Below, piece after piece: positions 61,905 to 64,000 of a stretch of 64,000 bases of DNA. The DNA is taken from contig NC_088178.1 of the NCBI RefSeq assembly GCF_028769735.1, positions 2,732,001 through 2,796,000 on the forward strand, read 5' to 3'. Every line of letters begins with the position of its first letter. Position 1 is the first letter of the stretch. A program made the position numbers and the translations under genes. Source of the stretch: Zonotrichia leucophrys gambelii. Lineage: Eukaryota > Chordata > Aves > Passeriformes > Passerellidae. Below the pieces are notes generated by a model that ran no database searches, was not told the DNA's origin, and saw only the letters and a program-made list of their open reading frames with translations.

Positions 61905-62706
61905 TGTCTTGGTTTGGAAAGACAGGTGCCTGCTAAGGAAGGCAGGAGCTTCCCCTGAAATGGAGGATGTAAACACCCCCTCTCTGAATTGCTATAAAGA
62001 ATTGCTATAAATTTTAAATTAATGTGCTCTCAGGCAAAAATATGGGAGTAAGAAATAACAGTTTTTTAATAGGAAAGAAAATAAAGGATAAAATAAACAA
62101 TGCAGTACACTAGAACAACACTGACAGAGTCAGAACCCAGCCTGACACCCTGTGGGTCAGGGTGTTGGTGGCAGTCCCATTGGAATTGTGGCTGCAGCTC
62201 TCCTGCAGTGTCAGGGGTGGTTCTGCTGGAGCAGGGATCCTGTAGAAAAGGGTGCAGTCTTCTTCTGAAGATCCAGTGGAAGAAGAGACAGCTGCTGTTC
62301 CTCGGGGGAATCCAGTGGAGAAGCCATGCTGATGTTCCAGAATCTCCAGATTGTATCTGGGTAGGAATGCTTGGCTCCTCCCTCTGGCTCACATCCCTCA
62401 ATGGGATGTTACAGTTCTTATCAGCCATGCAGTGACATTCAATAGTCTGTTATCAGCAGATGTTCCCCCCAGGAGGGAGGAGTGGGTGTGGAAGAGATAA
62501 GGCAAACTGCCCACTTGACAGAAGACAACTGCCACACAGATGGCAAATAGAATACATCTTGCTTTGTAATCTGGAACACTGAGGCAGGATGAGAGGGGCA
62601 GCAGGGTGATCAGAGGGGTGGGGAGATAGGACAAGCTTGGCTGCTCTGGCTTAGCAAAGCAGGGAGTGTAAGGGGCACACAGAACCTTCCTGCTCCTCAC
62701 CCTACA
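61905..62706 (+). mobile_element. Solo LTR, family F
   Basis: The segment begins TGTCTTGGTTTGGAAAGACA, a start I associate with songbird endogenous retroviral LTRs. It continues GGTGCCTGCTAAGGAAGGCA and GGAGGATGTAAACACC. It ends near CTCCTCACCCTACA, so TG and CA ends are plausible. No retroviral genes are seen, and the 3' boundary is approximate. Confidence 0.65.
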
Positions 62707-64000
62707 TCCGGCTCTCCTAAAATTTGCCCTGAATTTCAGCCTTCAGCAGAATTCCTGTCATCCAGGGAGGCAGGGCCTGCCTGAGCAGCCCTGTGTGGGA
62801 CACGGGGTGGGGTTGGGCTGCCCACTGCTTGATTTGTATTTTTAGAGCCCTGGGTCACTGCAGTGAGTGAAATTCCACCCTGGAGCCTGCAGCAAGTCCA
62901 CATCCCCATCCCTCTCCTCAGGGATGGACTGGAGTCAACAGCTGAGCTGGGGCTCAAGTGTCTCAGGCACCACAGTGCCACAGAGGGGTGGGTGGCAGAG
63001 CAAGGCACGTCTGGGTGGCAGAGCAGCACAGGGGACAGGGGACAGCCCTGCCACTGCTGTCACTCCTGGAGACTCCCAGGGGAGGGAGGGTCTGCTGGAG
63101 TGACCTGGAGACCCCACTGGGGGCACAGGGGGGCTCTTGGTGTGACTGGAATTTGTTTGGTGGGACAGCAGGCAGTAGTTTGCAAATAGAAATTGGCAAA
63201 CTTTGCTGGATTTCTCCAAAACTAAAGCTGCCAGCTAGTAGGAACCTGTAAGTCCTTAGAACCCCAAATGCCACCTCTGAGCTGATACCCAGACCCTGGA
63301 GAAATGACTTAACCATGGAAATGGCCTCCATTTGCAGCCTCTTGCACTGGCAATAATGGGGTGGCAACCAAAAAACTGGCAAACTTTGCTGGATTTCTCC
63401 TTGTGCTGAGGGAGCTGAGGGCACTGGGATGCTGAGGTGAGACTGGGACAAACTGGAGAAGGGTTGGGAGGAGGCCACGTCTGCCCTCCTTGCTCAGTGG
63501 AGAGATGAGCTGGCAACATGATGAGTCCAAAGCTGAAAAAGGGGGAAAAAACCTTGAAAAGGAGAATGTGTGGGGGCTTTAAACAGCACAGCACATCTTG
63601 AAAGCACAGCTTGGGTCCCTTTATCATCTCCAGAGTGACTGATACAAGGGAAGCTGCTCACCAGGGCTGGGGCTCACAGGGAGTGAGTCAGGAGGGCTGG
63701 AGTCCCACCTCTTGAGTCACTGCTGGCAGCACTGGAAGTTCCCCCTGCCCCTTTCACTTGTGAGTAGTGATGGAATCACCGTTCCCTTGGGGGAAAATCA
63801 TCCATTTCTCATTGAAGCCTGAAATAAAGAGAGAAATTCTCCCCAGGGATGCTGACCCAGCCAGCACTGGTGGCAAGAGATGCTTCCTGGAAGGACAGTG
63901 AGTATCAGATCCCTGCTTCAAGGCATGAGGTTTTCCTGGAAATGAGGCCAAGCAAAATGTGCTGGGAGTCATCTTCTGAGAGCTCTGCCTCACGAGGTGT
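62707..64000. other. Terminal stretch, no gene supported
   Basis: Short frames only. A 25-bp phrase containing TTGGCAAACTTTGCTGGATT is present at about 63194 and again at about 63379. On the minus strand a good acceptor (TTTATTTCAG near 63820) precedes a short open frame, but I find no partner exon. Confidence 0.35.

Overview
The window is vertebrate nuclear DNA and almost certainly avian, probably a songbird. Three multi-exon genes have GT-AG introns. The interspersed repeats are CR1 LINE 3' ends and short solo LTRs, several resembling LTR families I associate with passerines. The gene order RNASEL - RGSL1 - GLUL matches the human 1q25.3 block. No bacterial, plasmid or CRISPR features are present.

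Layout. 1-1394: upstream flank ending in a 51-bp minisatellite that abuts the RNASEL start codon. 1395-5943 (+): RNASEL in six coding exons, 689 codons. 5944-12684: intergenic, with CR1 fragments, a 42-bp minisatellite and a palindromic short-repeat cluster. 12685-27657 (-): RGSL1 in sixteen phase-compatible coding exons, about 1125 codons, tail-to-tail with RNASEL. 27658-37400: a gene-poor interval between the divergently transcribed RGSL1 and GLUL. 37300-42477 (+): GLUL, with a CpG-rich promoter, a noncoding first exon and six coding exons (373 aa), then a 3' UTR to about 43.85 kb. 43.9-64 kb: mostly noncoding, with minisatellites, LTRs and a roughly 290-bp pure pyrimidine tract. It also holds a possible unrecognised minus-strand gene or gene remnant at 46.6-47.4 kb.

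The genes are syntenic but have unrelated roles. RNASEL is the 2-5A-activated antiviral endoribonuclease. RGSL1 is a multi-RGS-fold protein of poorly known function. GLUL is glutamine synthetase. The most notable observations are: (i) the RNase L nuclease domain has His where human RNase L has the catalytically important Asp661, in an ungapped alignment; (ii) two arrays of the same 42-bp minisatellite lie in inverted orientation around the 3' end of RGSL1; (iii) RGSL1 carries expanded low-complexity coding segments; (iv) there is a coding-like minus-strand pair of exons downstream of GLUL. Exon boundaries were worked out by hand from splice signals and reading phase. Comparisons with human proteins are from memory and were not run as alignments.
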